Origin: DAIDKA01 sp036521075
GTDB taxonomy: Bacteria > Pseudomonadota > Gammaproteobacteria > Steroidobacterales > Steroidobacteraceae
Direction: 5' to 3'
Length of the DNA stretch: 64,000 bases
Assembly (NCBI GenBank): GCA_036521075.1
Contig: DATDIL010000187.1
Location: forward strand, 62,001 to 126,000
Made by a program: the position numbers and the translations under genes
Part shown: one piece after another, positions 44,003-51,358 of the stretch
How the letters are laid out: each line of letters begins with the position of its first letter
Position numbering within the stretch: position 1 is the first letter of the stretch
The notes under the pieces: generated by a model
What the model saw: only the letters and a program-made list of their open reading frames with translations
What the model was told of the DNA's origin: nothing
Databases searched by the model: none

Positions 44003-45319
44003 ATGAATACCGAATCCTTGCTGCTGGCCGCCGATACCCGCGTCACGTGCCCGGCCTGCGGGCAGGAGTTCTCGCTGGAGCAGGGCTTCGCGAAACAGGC
44101 ACTGGACGCCGTGGAGATGGCCAGCGCCAACGCCCTGGCCGCACTGAAGGATCAGGAGCGGGCGGCCGTCGAAAAGCGTGCGCAGCAGCTCGCCGGTGAA
44201 CAGTCCAAGGCGGCGCAGCGCCAGGTCGAGAACATGCAGGCAATGCTGAAGGCCCAGGCCGATGCACATACCAAGGCCTTGACCGAGGTTCGCGCCCTGA
44301 CAGAGCAGTCCTTCAAGCCGCAACTGGACGCCGTGAAGGCACAGGTCGCCGGCGAGCGTCAGGAGTACGAGAAACGTCTCGCCGACAGCCAGGTGCAGCT
44401 GAAGGCATTGCGGGATGAGCAGCTGGCCTTGCGCGAGGAGCGTCAGAAGCTGAAGGACGAAAAGGACATGCTGGCGCTCGCAGTGCAGAAGCAGGTCGAT
44501 GCTAAGCTTGCCGACCGAGTTTCCGTGGTGCGAACGCAGGAACAGGAAAAGGCTCAGCTGGACAAGGCGCAGCTGCAAAAGAAGCTCGACGACGCCATGA
44601 CGGAACTGGCCTCGGCGCAGCGCCGGATGGCGCAGGGTTCCCAGCAGCTGCAGGGCGAAGTGCTCGAACTGGCCATCGAGGATGGCCTGAAGCGCGCGTT
44701 TCCGCTCGATGCCATCGAAGAGGTCAAAAAAGGCGCGCGCGGCGGCGACATCATCCACCGGGTGACGTCCCGTTCGGGTCAGCCGGCCGGCGTCATGCTC
44801 TGGGAATCCAAACGCGCCAAGGACTGGAGTCCCGCGTGGATCGCGAAGCTGAAGGAGGACATGCGCGGGTGCGGCGCCGACATCGGCGTCCTGGTCAGCA
44901 TGACTACGGCCGTGCCGCGGGAGTGGCCGCCGGGGCAGCTGTTCGGCCTGCACGAGGAAGTGTGGGTGACGACCTGGTCGGCGGCCGTGCATCTTGCCGA
45001 AGTGCTGCGCGCGGGGCTGCTCGACGTGCACAAGCAGCGGCTGATTTCCGCGGGCAAGGGCGAGAAGATGGAGGCGCTCTACGACTATCTCACCTCGCCA
45101 CAGTTTGCCCAGAAGCTCAAAGCTGTCTACGGGGCCTTCCAGAAAATGCGCGAAGAGCTCGAATCGGAGCGCTCCGTGACCCTGCAGCGCTGGGCGCGGC
45201 GCGAGAAGCAGCTGCAAAGCGGCCTGACCGAATTGCTGGGTGTGGCCGGCGACATCCAAGGACTCGCCCAGCAGGCATTACCGGCCCTCGAACTGGAGCC
45301 TCCCGACGGCCGGGTTTAG
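44003..45319 (+). CDS. DUF2130 coiled-coil protein
   Basis: A 438-residue protein. It opens with a zinc-ribbon-like CPACGQEFS (about residue 17), then a long coiled coil rich in Lys, Glu, Gln and Ala (about residues 35-210), then the DUF2130 domain containing IIHRVTSRSGQPAGVMLWES, with nuclease-like WESKRAKDWSPAWIAKLKED. This resembles a PD-(D/E)XK-type core, so a DNA-related role is possible but not established. The ATG giving MNTESLLLAA is preferred to an upstream one. Confidence 0.85.
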   Translation: MNTESLLLAADTRVTCPACGQEFSLEQGFAKQALDAVEMASANALAALKDQERAAVEKRAQQLAGEQSKAAQRQVENMQAMLKAQADAHTKALTEVRALTEQSFKPQLDAVKAQVAGERQEYEKRLADSQVQLKALRDEQLALREERQKLKDEKDMLALAVQKQVDAKLADRVSVVRTQEQEKAQLDKAQLQKKLDDAMTELASAQRRMAQGSQQLQGEVLELAIEDGLKRAFPLDAIEEVKKGARGGDIIHRVTSRSGQPAGVMLWESKRAKDWSPAWIAKLKEDMRGCGADIGVLVSMTTAVPREWPPGQLFGLHEEVWVTTWSAAVHLAEVLRAGLLDVHKQRLISAGKGEKMEALYDYLTSPQFAQKLKAVYGAFQKMREELESERSVTLQRWARREKQLQSGLTELLGVAGDIQGLAQQALPALELEPPDGRV

Positions 45320-45361
45320 ATGCACCTGTGATACTTCGTCGCCTCAACCGTATATTGCAGG

Positions 45362-45889
45362 ATGACGGCGCAAGACGCGAAGCGGCTGCAGGCATCGGCG
45401 GGTGCGCCGCAGGAGCTTGACTGGAACGCGGTTTACGCCGATCAGCTCCCGCGCGTCTATAACTACTTCCGGTTCCGTGTCTCCCGTTCGCATGACGTCG
45501 AAGAGCTGACGGCCCGCACTTTCGAGAAAGCCTGGCGGGCGCGCGCGAAGTATCGACGCGATCTGGCCGGATTCTCCACCTGGCTGTTTGCCATCGCACG
45601 CAATGTGATGACGGATAATCTGCGCTCGAATGCACTGCGGACCCGGGCGTCGTCGTTCTCCGACCCGACTGAGCAGGTGACACCGGAGGGCAACGCCATC
45701 CTTGGCTCGGACATGGAGCGGTTGGCAGTGCTCACACAGGGGCTTGCGGACCGGCACAAGGAGCTCATCGCACTCAAATACGGTGCTGAATTGAGCAATC
45801 GGATGATTGCGCGCGTCACCGGCCTGACTGAATCGAATGTGGGCACGACGCTGCAGCGAATAGTCGAACGGCTCCGGGCGCAGTGGTAG
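45362..45889 (+). CDS. ECF-type RNA polymerase sigma factor
   Basis: A 175-residue sigma-70 family protein with only regions 2 and 4. Region 2 reads YNYFRFRVSRSHDVEELTAR and FSTWLFAIARNVMTDNLR. Region 4 reads LTQGLADRHKELIALKYGAE, LSNRMIARVTGLTESNVGTT and LQRIVERLRAQW. It is followed six bases later by a gene for a membrane protein with a cytochrome c' domain, the position of an anti-sigma factor. The pair probably forms a signal-responsive switch. Confidence 0.93.
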   Translation: MTAQDAKRLQASAGAPQELDWNAVYADQLPRVYNYFRFRVSRSHDVEELTARTFEKAWRARAKYRRDLAGFSTWLFAIARNVMTDNLRSNALRTRASSFSDPTEQVTPEGNAILGSDMERLAVLTQGLADRHKELIALKYGAELSNRMIARVTGLTESNVGTTLQRIVERLRAQW

Positions 45890-45895
45890 CAGGAC

Positions 45896-46780
45896 ATGAA
45901 TATGGATGATCAATTCCTTCATCGCTTGCGGCGCGACCCGCCGACCGGGTTTGCGACCCGACTGAAGTGGCAGCTTGATCGGCCGGCCGCGTCGCGCCCG
46001 TCGCGGCTACGGCTGTTGCTCGTGTTGGCGATTTTCGGTACCGCGTTTGCACTGGTGTCACCGCCGGCGCGGCGCGCCTTGATCAATCTGTTTGTCCAGG
46101 CGCCGGGTAATCCGCAGGCTACACCACGCAGGAGCGACCCTCCGCAGCCACCGCGACCTTCTGCTGCCGGTGTGTACCGCGAGGCTGAAAGTGCGCGTAG
46201 CCCCCCGTCGCCGCGCGCCCGCGCGCCGATCCCGCCGGTTGCCGAGCCGCAAACGGATACGGCGCCGATGCCTCCGGAAGGGGCAGTCGATGCACAGCCG
46301 GCAGCACCCGATGTTCCACCGGTCGCCGTGTCCGACCTGAAGTCGAATTTCGTCATCTCGCCCATCACGAACTCCGGGCCGCAAACGCCGCAGCAGCAGG
46401 CCATAGCGGCGGTTCTCACTCGCCAGGGACTGTTCAGGGTGCTGAGTGTGCTGAATTCACCGCTGCGCCTGATGAGGCAGCAACATATGCCGGTCGACAT
46501 GCAAGTTGCCGGAGTCGGCGCGAATCGCTTGGCGGAACTGTCGTCCCTCATCCCTGAGGTTTTCAGCAAAGACACCAGGCCGTTTGCCGTAGACACCCGC
46601 GCCCTTGACGTCATCTGGATGCAGCCTGAAGACTTCGCATCGAAATCCGAGGAGCTCACCCTGGCCGCGGACGCCCTGCACGGGGCGGCCGCAAGTCGTG
46701 ATGAAGGCGCTGCGCTCAAGGCAATCGACCGGATCCAGATGGCTTGTCGCGGGTGCCACGATGTCTACCGAAAGAACTGA
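45896..46780 (+). CDS. Membrane protein with anti-sigma position and periplasmic cytochrome c' domain
   Basis: A 294-residue protein. Residues 1-35 are cytosolic and basic (FLHRLRRDPPTGFATRLKW), residues about 39-54 form one membrane helix (LRLLLVLAIFGTAFALV), residues 65-155 are a Pro-rich linker, and residues about 160-294 form a four-helix cytochrome c' domain: RQGLFRVLSVLNSPLRLM, AELSSLIPEVF, IWMQPEDFASKSEEL and the haem site CRGCHDVYR (Cys284, Cys287, His288). Immediately downstream of an ECF sigma gene, it has the place and topology of an anti-sigma factor. A haem sensor of NO, CO or redox state is inferred. Confidence 0.85.
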   Translation: MNMDDQFLHRLRRDPPTGFATRLKWQLDRPAASRPSRLRLLLVLAIFGTAFALVSPPARRALINLFVQAPGNPQATPRRSDPPQPPRPSAAGVYREAESARSPPSPRARAPIPPVAEPQTDTAPMPPEGAVDAQPAAPDVPPVAVSDLKSNFVISPITNSGPQTPQQQAIAAVLTRQGLFRVLSVLNSPLRLMRQQHMPVDMQVAGVGANRLAELSSLIPEVFSKDTRPFAVDTRALDVIWMQPEDFASKSEELTLAADALHGAAASRDEGAALKAIDRIQMACRGCHDVYRKN

Positions 46781-46792
46781 CGGTCCAGGACC

Positions 46793-47377
46793 ATGAATAC
46801 CAACCGCATGGAGGCCTTCAGCGACGGTGTCATCGCCATCATCATCACCATCATGGTGCTCGAACTGAAGGTTCCGCATGGCACGGACCTTGCCGCGCTG
46901 GGGCCGATGATTCCGAAGTTCCTGGGCTATGTGCTGAGCTTCATCTATGTCGGCATCTACTGGAACAATCACCATCACATGCTGCACGCGACCCGGCAGG
47001 TCAGCGGCGCCATCCTGTGGGCCAACCTGAATCTGCTGTTCTGGCTGTCGATGTTCCCGATCGTGACCGAATGGGCGGGCGAGAACCACACCGCAAGCGT
47101 GCCCACGGCGCTCTATGGCGCAGTGCTGCTGCTGGCCGCAGTTGCGTACTGGGTGCTGCAGCGGGTGATCATCGCCGCACAGGGCCCGCAGTCGCTGCTG
47201 CAACGGGCCGTGGGGCGCGATCTGAAGGGCAAGATCTCCCCGCTCCTGTATGCGCTCGGCATCGGCGCGGCGTTCCGGGCCACCTGGCTGGCGCAGGCGC
47301 TGTACCTGCTGGTGGCACTGATGTGGCTCATTCCGGATCGGCGCATCGAGAACGCGCTGGTGAAGAGCGGCAGTTAG
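46793..47377 (+). CDS. TMEM175-family potassium channel
   Basis: A 194-residue membrane protein with six predicted helices. It starts with the TMEM175 signature RMEAFSDGVIAIIITIMVLE (the FSD pore-helix motif) and contains IYWNNHHHMLHATRQV. Bacterial TMEM175 proteins are K+ leak channels without a classical selectivity filter. It starts 13 bases after the cytochrome c' gene and is probably transcribed with the sigma operon, though it may just be a neighbour. Confidence 0.88.
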   Translation: MNTNRMEAFSDGVIAIIITIMVLELKVPHGTDLAALGPMIPKFLGYVLSFIYVGIYWNNHHHMLHATRQVSGAILWANLNLLFWLSMFPIVTEWAGENHTASVPTALYGAVLLLAAVAYWVLQRVIIAAQGPQSLLQRAVGRDLKGKISPLLYALGIGAAFRATWLAQALYLLVALMWLIPDRRIENALVKSGS

Positions 47378-47396
47378 GTTCGCGGTTCTGCGCGAT

Positions 47397-47433
47397 TTGT
47401 GACCGTAAGGCACGTGTGCTATATTTGTGCTAT
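47397..47433 (+). promoter_or_regulatory. Promoter and operator repeats of the toxin-antitoxin operon
   Basis: TTGTGA (47397-47402) and TATATT (47420-47425) are separated by exactly 17 bases, a good sigma-70 promoter. Overlapping and following the -10, TGTGCTAT occurs twice (47415-47422 and 47426-47433) with an 11-base period, about one helical turn, suitable for cooperative binding of the ribbon-helix-helix antitoxin. An AGGAG (47445 area) precedes the antitoxin ATG. Confidence 0.6.
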
Positions 47434-47456
47434 GTGTTCCTGAAAGGAGTGCGTCA

Positions 47457-47735
47457 ATGGCAGCAACGACGACCATCCGACTACCACCGAAATTGCGCGC
47501 ACGGCTGGGCAGCCTGGCCAAGCAAACGGGGCGTTCCGCCCATAGCTTGATCGTAGAGGCTGTCGAGCGGCACGCCAGCTACGAAGAGCAGATGCGCAGT
47601 CTGGTCAAAGAGGCCTTGGCTGCAGACTTGGAAATCGACAAAACCGGCGAGGTCTATCGCGCAGCGGATGTTCATGCGTGGATGAAGCGGCTGGCGACCG
47701 GGCCAGCGCCACGACCAAAGCCGTGGCGCAGGTAG
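47457..47735 (+). CDS. Ribbon-helix-helix antitoxin, ParD/CopG-like
   Basis: A 92-residue protein. TTTIRLPPKLRARLGSLAKQ is the RHH beta strand and first helix, and RSAHSLIVEAVERHASYEEQ the second helix. The C-terminal part (LAADLEIDKTGEVYRAADVH) is the flexible toxin-binding tail. A GAAAGGAG sequence precedes the ATG. The toxin gene overlaps its 3' end by 13 bases, so the two are translationally coupled. It should repress its own promoter through the repeats at 47415-47433. Confidence 0.85.
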   Translation: MAATTTIRLPPKLRARLGSLAKQTGRSAHSLIVEAVERHASYEEQMRSLVKEALAADLEIDKTGEVYRAADVHAWMKRLATGPAPRPKPWRR

Positions 47736-48016
47736 TCTATTCGTCGCGTTCATTGGCACATATTGAACGCGCCTTGCAGTTCTTACGTGAAAAGAACCCT
47801 GGCGCAGCGCGGGATGCAGTAACTGCGATCCAAACGGCAGTCGACAACCTTGCGGCGCACCCGTTGATAGGGCGGCGAATCGAAGGCCAGGTGCGCGAGC
47901 TGGCAATTTCATATGGACAAACCGGGTACGTCGCACTCTATCGGTTTGTAGTGCCCCAGGATGAAATACGCATTCTGGCCATTCGCCACCAGCGAGAGCT
48001 GGGCTTTCAACCTTAG
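47723..48016 (+). CDS. RelE/ParE-family toxin
   Basis: A 97-residue protein from the GTG giving MAQVVYSSRSLAHIERALQF, the usual ParE start; an ATG fifteen codons upstream would add an unconserved extension. ParE-like features are the helix hairpin at residues 9-45, LAAHPLIGRRIEGQVRELAI and the C-terminal IRILAIRHQRELGF. ParE toxins block gyrase, whereas RelE members cleave mRNA; sequence alone does not decide. It pairs with the RHH antitoxin upstream. Confidence 0.85.
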   Translation: MAQVVYSSRSLAHIERALQFLREKNPGAARDAVTAIQTAVDNLAAHPLIGRRIEGQVRELAISYGQTGYVALYRFVVPQDEIRILAIRHQRELGFQP

Positions 48017-48064
48017 TCGTCGGCCCACCTGATCCGGAGGCGCCGGCCGTTGATGCGAATGGGC

Positions 48065-48985
48065 TCATCGGCCTTGACCCGTCAGCTTGTCGCGATTTTC
48101 GGCGAAGAAGGTTTTGACGGTGGTAGCAGGCCGGCCGGTGAGGTCGGCAACTGCGGTACTGGTGAACGCCAGCGAAGGCCCGGCAAAACTGCGCGGCGCC
48201 GGCGCATTCGGATCGGCCGGCACCACTGCGATCGGCTTGCCGGTGGCTGCAGTGGCCGCCGCGGCGATGTCCGCGACGCCGAGCAGCGCAGGTCCGGTGA
48301 TGTCGTAGATCCTGTTGTCGTGCCCCGGCGTCGACACGACGGCCGCTGCCGCCGCCGCGCAGTCGCTGCGGCTCACATAGCCCACGCGCACTTCATGCTT
48401 GGGAACGGTGGCCTTGCCGTCCGCCACCATCCGGGCGGCCTGCGGCAGCAGGATCTCCATATATAAAGAGTTGCGCAGGAACGTGTAGGCGACAGCGCTC
48501 CTGCGCAGCAGCTCCTCGGTCGCGACATGATCGGCGGCGATGCCCTGGGTATCGCCCTTGCTGATACCCAGCCATGACGTGTAGGCGATCTGTTTCACGC
48601 CGGCGGCCTTGGCCGCATCGATGGCATGGCCATGGGCCACCGAGCGCGGTCCGGCACTCGTGCCGATGCTGATCAGCAGCATGCGGGTCCCGCCGGCGAA
48701 GGCAGCCGGCAGTGATTCGGGCTTGGTAAAGTCGCCGAAGCGCGTCGCCGCCCCGGCCTTCGCGTACGGCACGAGCGCTTCGGGCGTGCGGCTGACGAGT
48801 ATCAGATTCCGGGCGGGCACGCCCGCCGCCAGCAGGTCCTTGACGGCCAGTTCACCCAGTTGTCCGGAAGCCCCGGAAACGATAATCCGATCATTGCCCG
48901 CGGCCATGACCGAGGTTGCGGTGCCACTCACGAGCACGCCGGCCGCGGCCATTTCCAGCAGTTCGCGTCGTGTTAGCTCGGTCAT
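48065..48985 (-). CDS. NmrA-type NAD(P)-binding protein with Tat-like signal
   Basis: A 306-residue protein. MTELTRRELLEMAAAGVLVS has the twin Arg and hydrophobic core of a Tat signal. The mature part starts with a Rossmann strand and turn (RIIVSGASGQLGELAV, GxxGxxG). It continues like quinone oxidoreductase 2/NmrA proteins (SWLGISKGDTQGIAADHVAT, GYVSRSDCAAAAAAVV). The open frame continues upstream far beyond this ATG without homology. Possible role: periplasmic NAD(P)H-quinone oxidoreductase or cofactor-bound sensor exported after folding. Confidence 0.8.
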   Translation of the reverse strand: MTELTRRELLEMAAAGVLVSGTATSVMAAGNDRIIVSGASGQLGELAVKDLLAAGVPARNLILVSRTPEALVPYAKAGAATRFGDFTKPESLPAAFAGGTRMLLISIGTSAGPRSVAHGHAIDAAKAAGVKQIAYTSWLGISKGDTQGIAADHVATEELLRRSAVAYTFLRNSLYMEILLPQAARMVADGKATVPKHEVRVGYVSRSDCAAAAAAVVSTPGHDNRIYDITGPALLGVADIAAAATAATGKPIAVVPADPNAPAPRSFAGPSLAFTSTAVADLTGRPATTVKTFFAENRDKLTGQGR

Positions 48986-49072
48986 GTGATATCCCCCGTG
49001 CGATGAATCGCGCTTCCCTGGGACTGCATCCTCGCATATCCTGCCGGGCACACGAACACGCGGGAGAGGGAC

Positions 49073-49852
49073 ATGATGCGTCGAAACATGTGCGCCGGCA
49101 TGGCGCTGGCAGCCGCCGGAATCTTCGCGCTCGGCGCCCTGCCGGCCATGGCCGACGATGCCCCGGCGTACGCCCTGCCGTCCGGTACGCCCGCTTATAT
49201 TCGTGCCGCCATCGATGACCCGGCGCGCACGCCTGAGCAACGTGCCCGCGACGTCAATCGCAAGCCTGCCGAACTGCTGATGATGTCGGGCATCAAGCCC
49301 GGCAACACCGTGGTCGAGTTCGCCTCCTTTGGCCAGTACTTCACGACCTTCCTCTCGGACATCGTGGGCCCGAAAGGCAAGGTGTACATGTACGATCTGC
49401 CGTATACGGACAAGCGTGCCGGTGCTGCGAGCCGCGCGTTCGTCACGGCGCATCCGAACTCGCATTACCGGCTCGTGGACTACAACACCCTGGAACTGCC
49501 CCAGAAAGTCGATGAAGTGTTCATGGTCCTTTACTACCATGACCTGTTCATCAACCACATCGATACGGCGAGTCTCAACACGCGCATTTTCAATGCGCTC
49601 AAGCCGGGTGGCATTTTCCTGGTCGTCGACCACAACGCGAAGCCCGGCTCCGGCACGTCCGATACGCCGAAATTGCATCGCATCGATCCGACGGTCATCC
49701 GCAAGGAAGTCACGGCAGCCGGCTTCAAACTGGTCAAGGAGAGCAGCCTGCTCGCGCACCCTGGCGATGATCATACCCAGATAGTGTTCGCGCCGGGCCT
49801 GCGCGGCCTGACCGATCAGACGGTGTTCGTGTTCCGCAAGCCAACGGGCTGA
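49073..49852 (+). CDS. Exported class I SAM-methyltransferase-fold protein
   Basis: A 259-residue protein with a signal peptide (MCAGMALAAAGIFALGALPAMA). The mature domain has ADLxG-like SAM-fold order: RKPAELLMMSGIKPGNTVVE, FASFGQYFTTFLSDIVGPKG, DEVFMVLYYHDLFINHIDTA and LKPGGIFLVVDHNAKPGSG. Similar secreted proteins are common in proteobacteria, although SAM is not expected in the periplasm, so activity is uncertain. A GAGAGGGAC ribosome-binding site precedes the ATG pair. Confidence 0.8.
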   Translation: MMRRNMCAGMALAAAGIFALGALPAMADDAPAYALPSGTPAYIRAAIDDPARTPEQRARDVNRKPAELLMMSGIKPGNTVVEFASFGQYFTTFLSDIVGPKGKVYMYDLPYTDKRAGAASRAFVTAHPNSHYRLVDYNTLELPQKVDEVFMVLYYHDLFINHIDTASLNTRIFNALKPGGIFLVVDHNAKPGSGTSDTPKLHRIDPTVIRKEVTAAGFKLVKESSLLAHPGDDHTQIVFAPGLRGLTDQTVFVFRKPTG

Positions 49853-49867
49853 CCGGCGCGCGCGCGT

Positions 49868-50398
49868 ATGACCGGGTACCACGGTGGCTGCACGTGCCGA
49901 TCGGTACGGTATCGTCTCAATGGGCCGCCGATGTTCGTTCATTGCTGCCATTGCCGCTGGTGCCAGCGTGAAACGGGCGCTTCGTTTGCGCTCAACGCGC
50001 TCATTGAGGCGCAGCGCGTGGAGCTGCTGAGCGGGACGGTGGAAGTCATCACGACGCCTTCGAACAGCGGCCGGGGGCAGCGGATTTCGCGCTGCCCGAC
50101 CTGTCGAATCGCACTGTGGAGCAACTACGGCGGTGGCGGCGATGCCATCCGCTTTGTGCGGGTCGGTACGCTCGATGAGCCGGACCGGTGGCCACCGGAC
50201 GTGCACATCTTCACGCAGTCCAAACAACCTTGGGTGATTCTCCCCGCGGGTGTGCCGGTGTTTGCCGAGTACTACCAGTCGGCCGAAGTGTGGCCGGCTG
50301 AGAGCCTGGCGCGCCGGGCCGCGGTCATGACCCGCGCGGGAAGTCCGGCACCATCCGATTCACCTGGCCCTCGATCCACGCCTGGGCCTCCGCGTTGA
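49868..50398 (+). CDS. GFA-family zinc protein (formaldehyde-activating-enzyme-like)
   Basis: A 176-residue protein of the Gfa/centromere-V-like fold. Zinc-site cysteines appear as GGCTCRSVRYRL (CxC), HCCHCRWCQRETGASF (CxxC) and SRCPTCRIALWSNYG (CxxC). The family includes glutathione-dependent formaldehyde-activating enzyme, but most members are uncharacterised. The 3' end overlaps the opposite-strand acyltransferase gene by 74 bases. Confidence 0.85.
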   Translation: MTGYHGGCTCRSVRYRLNGPPMFVHCCHCRWCQRETGASFALNALIEAQRVELLSGTVEVITTPSNSGRGQRISRCPTCRIALWSNYGGGGDAIRFVRVGTLDEPDRWPPDVHIFTQSKQPWVILPAGVPVFAEYYQSAEVWPAESLARRAAVMTRAGSPAPSDSPGPRSTPGPPR

Positions 50399-51053
50399 TG
50401 TCACGCGGATCGCGGCCCGCCGCCTTGATCGGCGGCCCGATCACGACGCGCACGGTGCCGCGCTTTTTCAGCAAGCCGCGACGCGGCCAGAAATATCCGG
50501 CGTTATGCGCCACCGGGATGATGAGCTTGCCGGTCTGGGATGCGAGCAGCGCGCCGCTGACGCCATATCGGCGGGTCTGGCCGGCCGGCATGCGCGTGCC
50601 TTCCGGAAACATCACGATCCAGTCGCCTTCCCGCAGCCGCTCCCGTCCCTGCTCGATCACCTGGTTGACGGCGTTGTGCCCGGCGCCCCGATCAATGGCA
50701 ATGGCATGCAGCAGCCTGATCCCCCAGCCGACGAAAGGTAGCCACAGCAGCTCGCGCTTGAGCACCCAGACCTGGCGCGGAAAAACCACGCCGATGGCCA
50801 GGGTCTCCCAGGTGGAGGCGTGCTTCCAGAGCGCAATGTGATTGTCGGCGGGGACGTGCTCGCGACCCTCGACGGTGTAGTCCAGGCGGCACAGCCCCTT
50901 CAGGGCCGCCAGCAGCACCACGGCCCAGACCCGCGCCAGTACGGCCCGGCGCGGAAAGGGCACGCATAGCGCCATGCACACGAAGGCAATGGAATACAGA
51001 AACGTCCAGGCGAACAGGAAAATCGTGAATATCAGCGACGCCAGAAATTGCAT
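50325..51053 (-). CDS. plsC: 1-acyl-sn-glycerol-3-phosphate acyltransferase
   Basis: Membrane acyltransferase of phosphatidic-acid synthesis, 242 residues. There is an N-terminal helix region (FLASLIFTIFLFAWTFLYSI), then catalytic block I KHASTWET (HX4E, the form common in beta/gamma PlsC), block III MFPEGTRMPAG and block IV VPVAHNAGYFW-like (read here IIPVAHNAGYF). The start is the ATG giving MQFLASLIF, preferred because the upstream extension has no homology. Its 3' end overlaps the GFA gene tail to tail. Confidence 0.92.
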   Translation of the reverse strand: MQFLASLIFTIFLFAWTFLYSIAFVCMALCVPFPRRAVLARVWAVVLLAALKGLCRLDYTVEGREHVPADNHIALWKHASTWETLAIGVVFPRQVWVLKRELLWLPFVGWGIRLLHAIAIDRGAGHNAVNQVIEQGRERLREGDWIVMFPEGTRMPAGQTRRYGVSGALLASQTGKLIIPVAHNAGYFWPRRGLLKKRGTVRVVIGPPIKAAGRDPRDINAEAQAWIEGQVNRMVPDFPRGS

Positions 51054-51293
51054 GGGCGCGAAGTATAGCGATGAGGCCAGCGTGTGCCGCAACCCAATGA
51101 TTCCTGTGCACTTGCACCGTCGTGCGTACATTGTCCGCACCGAAACCAGGCATCCGACAGTTCCAACGGCGTCGAATTGATTTTATAGTACGCGCCGCGC
51201 CCCATTTCAGAGCGTAGACTTTTACAATTGCTCCAAAGTAGTGCGCACTTTTCCCGGCCCCGTCCTAACCTGTTGATTCCAGACTGCCTCGTG

Positions 51294-51310
51294 TTGGCAC
51301 AAGGGCTGCA
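51294..51310 (+). promoter_or_regulatory. Sigma-54 promoter of glnA
   Basis: TTGGCAC-N5-CTGCA has GG (51296-51297) and GC (51308-51309) separated by exactly ten bases, the invariant -24/-12 pattern of RpoN promoters. It lies 49 bases before the glnA ATG. The 305-base gap from 51054 to 51358 holds no gene; a palindrome AGTGCGCACT at 51240-51249, about 55 bases upstream, carries GTGC/GCAC half-sites that could belong to an NtrC site, but is not a full match. Confidence 0.85.
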
Positions 51311-51358
51311 ATATCCTGCCGCTCGATGCGCATCGGGCAACCCATTTTCGGAGGCGAT

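Noticed and set aside
48986..50227. Upstream extension of the NmrA-type frame to 720 codons
   Set aside because: The extra part is antisense to the exported methyltransferase and GFA genes; the Tat signal defines the real start at 48985.
50325..51053. HX4E instead of HX4D in the acyltransferase as a lost catalytic residue
   Set aside because: The KHxSxWET form is the usual one in beta- and gammaproteobacterial PlsC relatives, so it is not unusual.
51090..51140. GCAC/GTGC palindromes upstream of glnA as NtrC binding sites
   Set aside because: Spacing between half-sites (four bases in GCACCGTCGTGC) does not fit the NtrC consensus, so it is not listed as a site.
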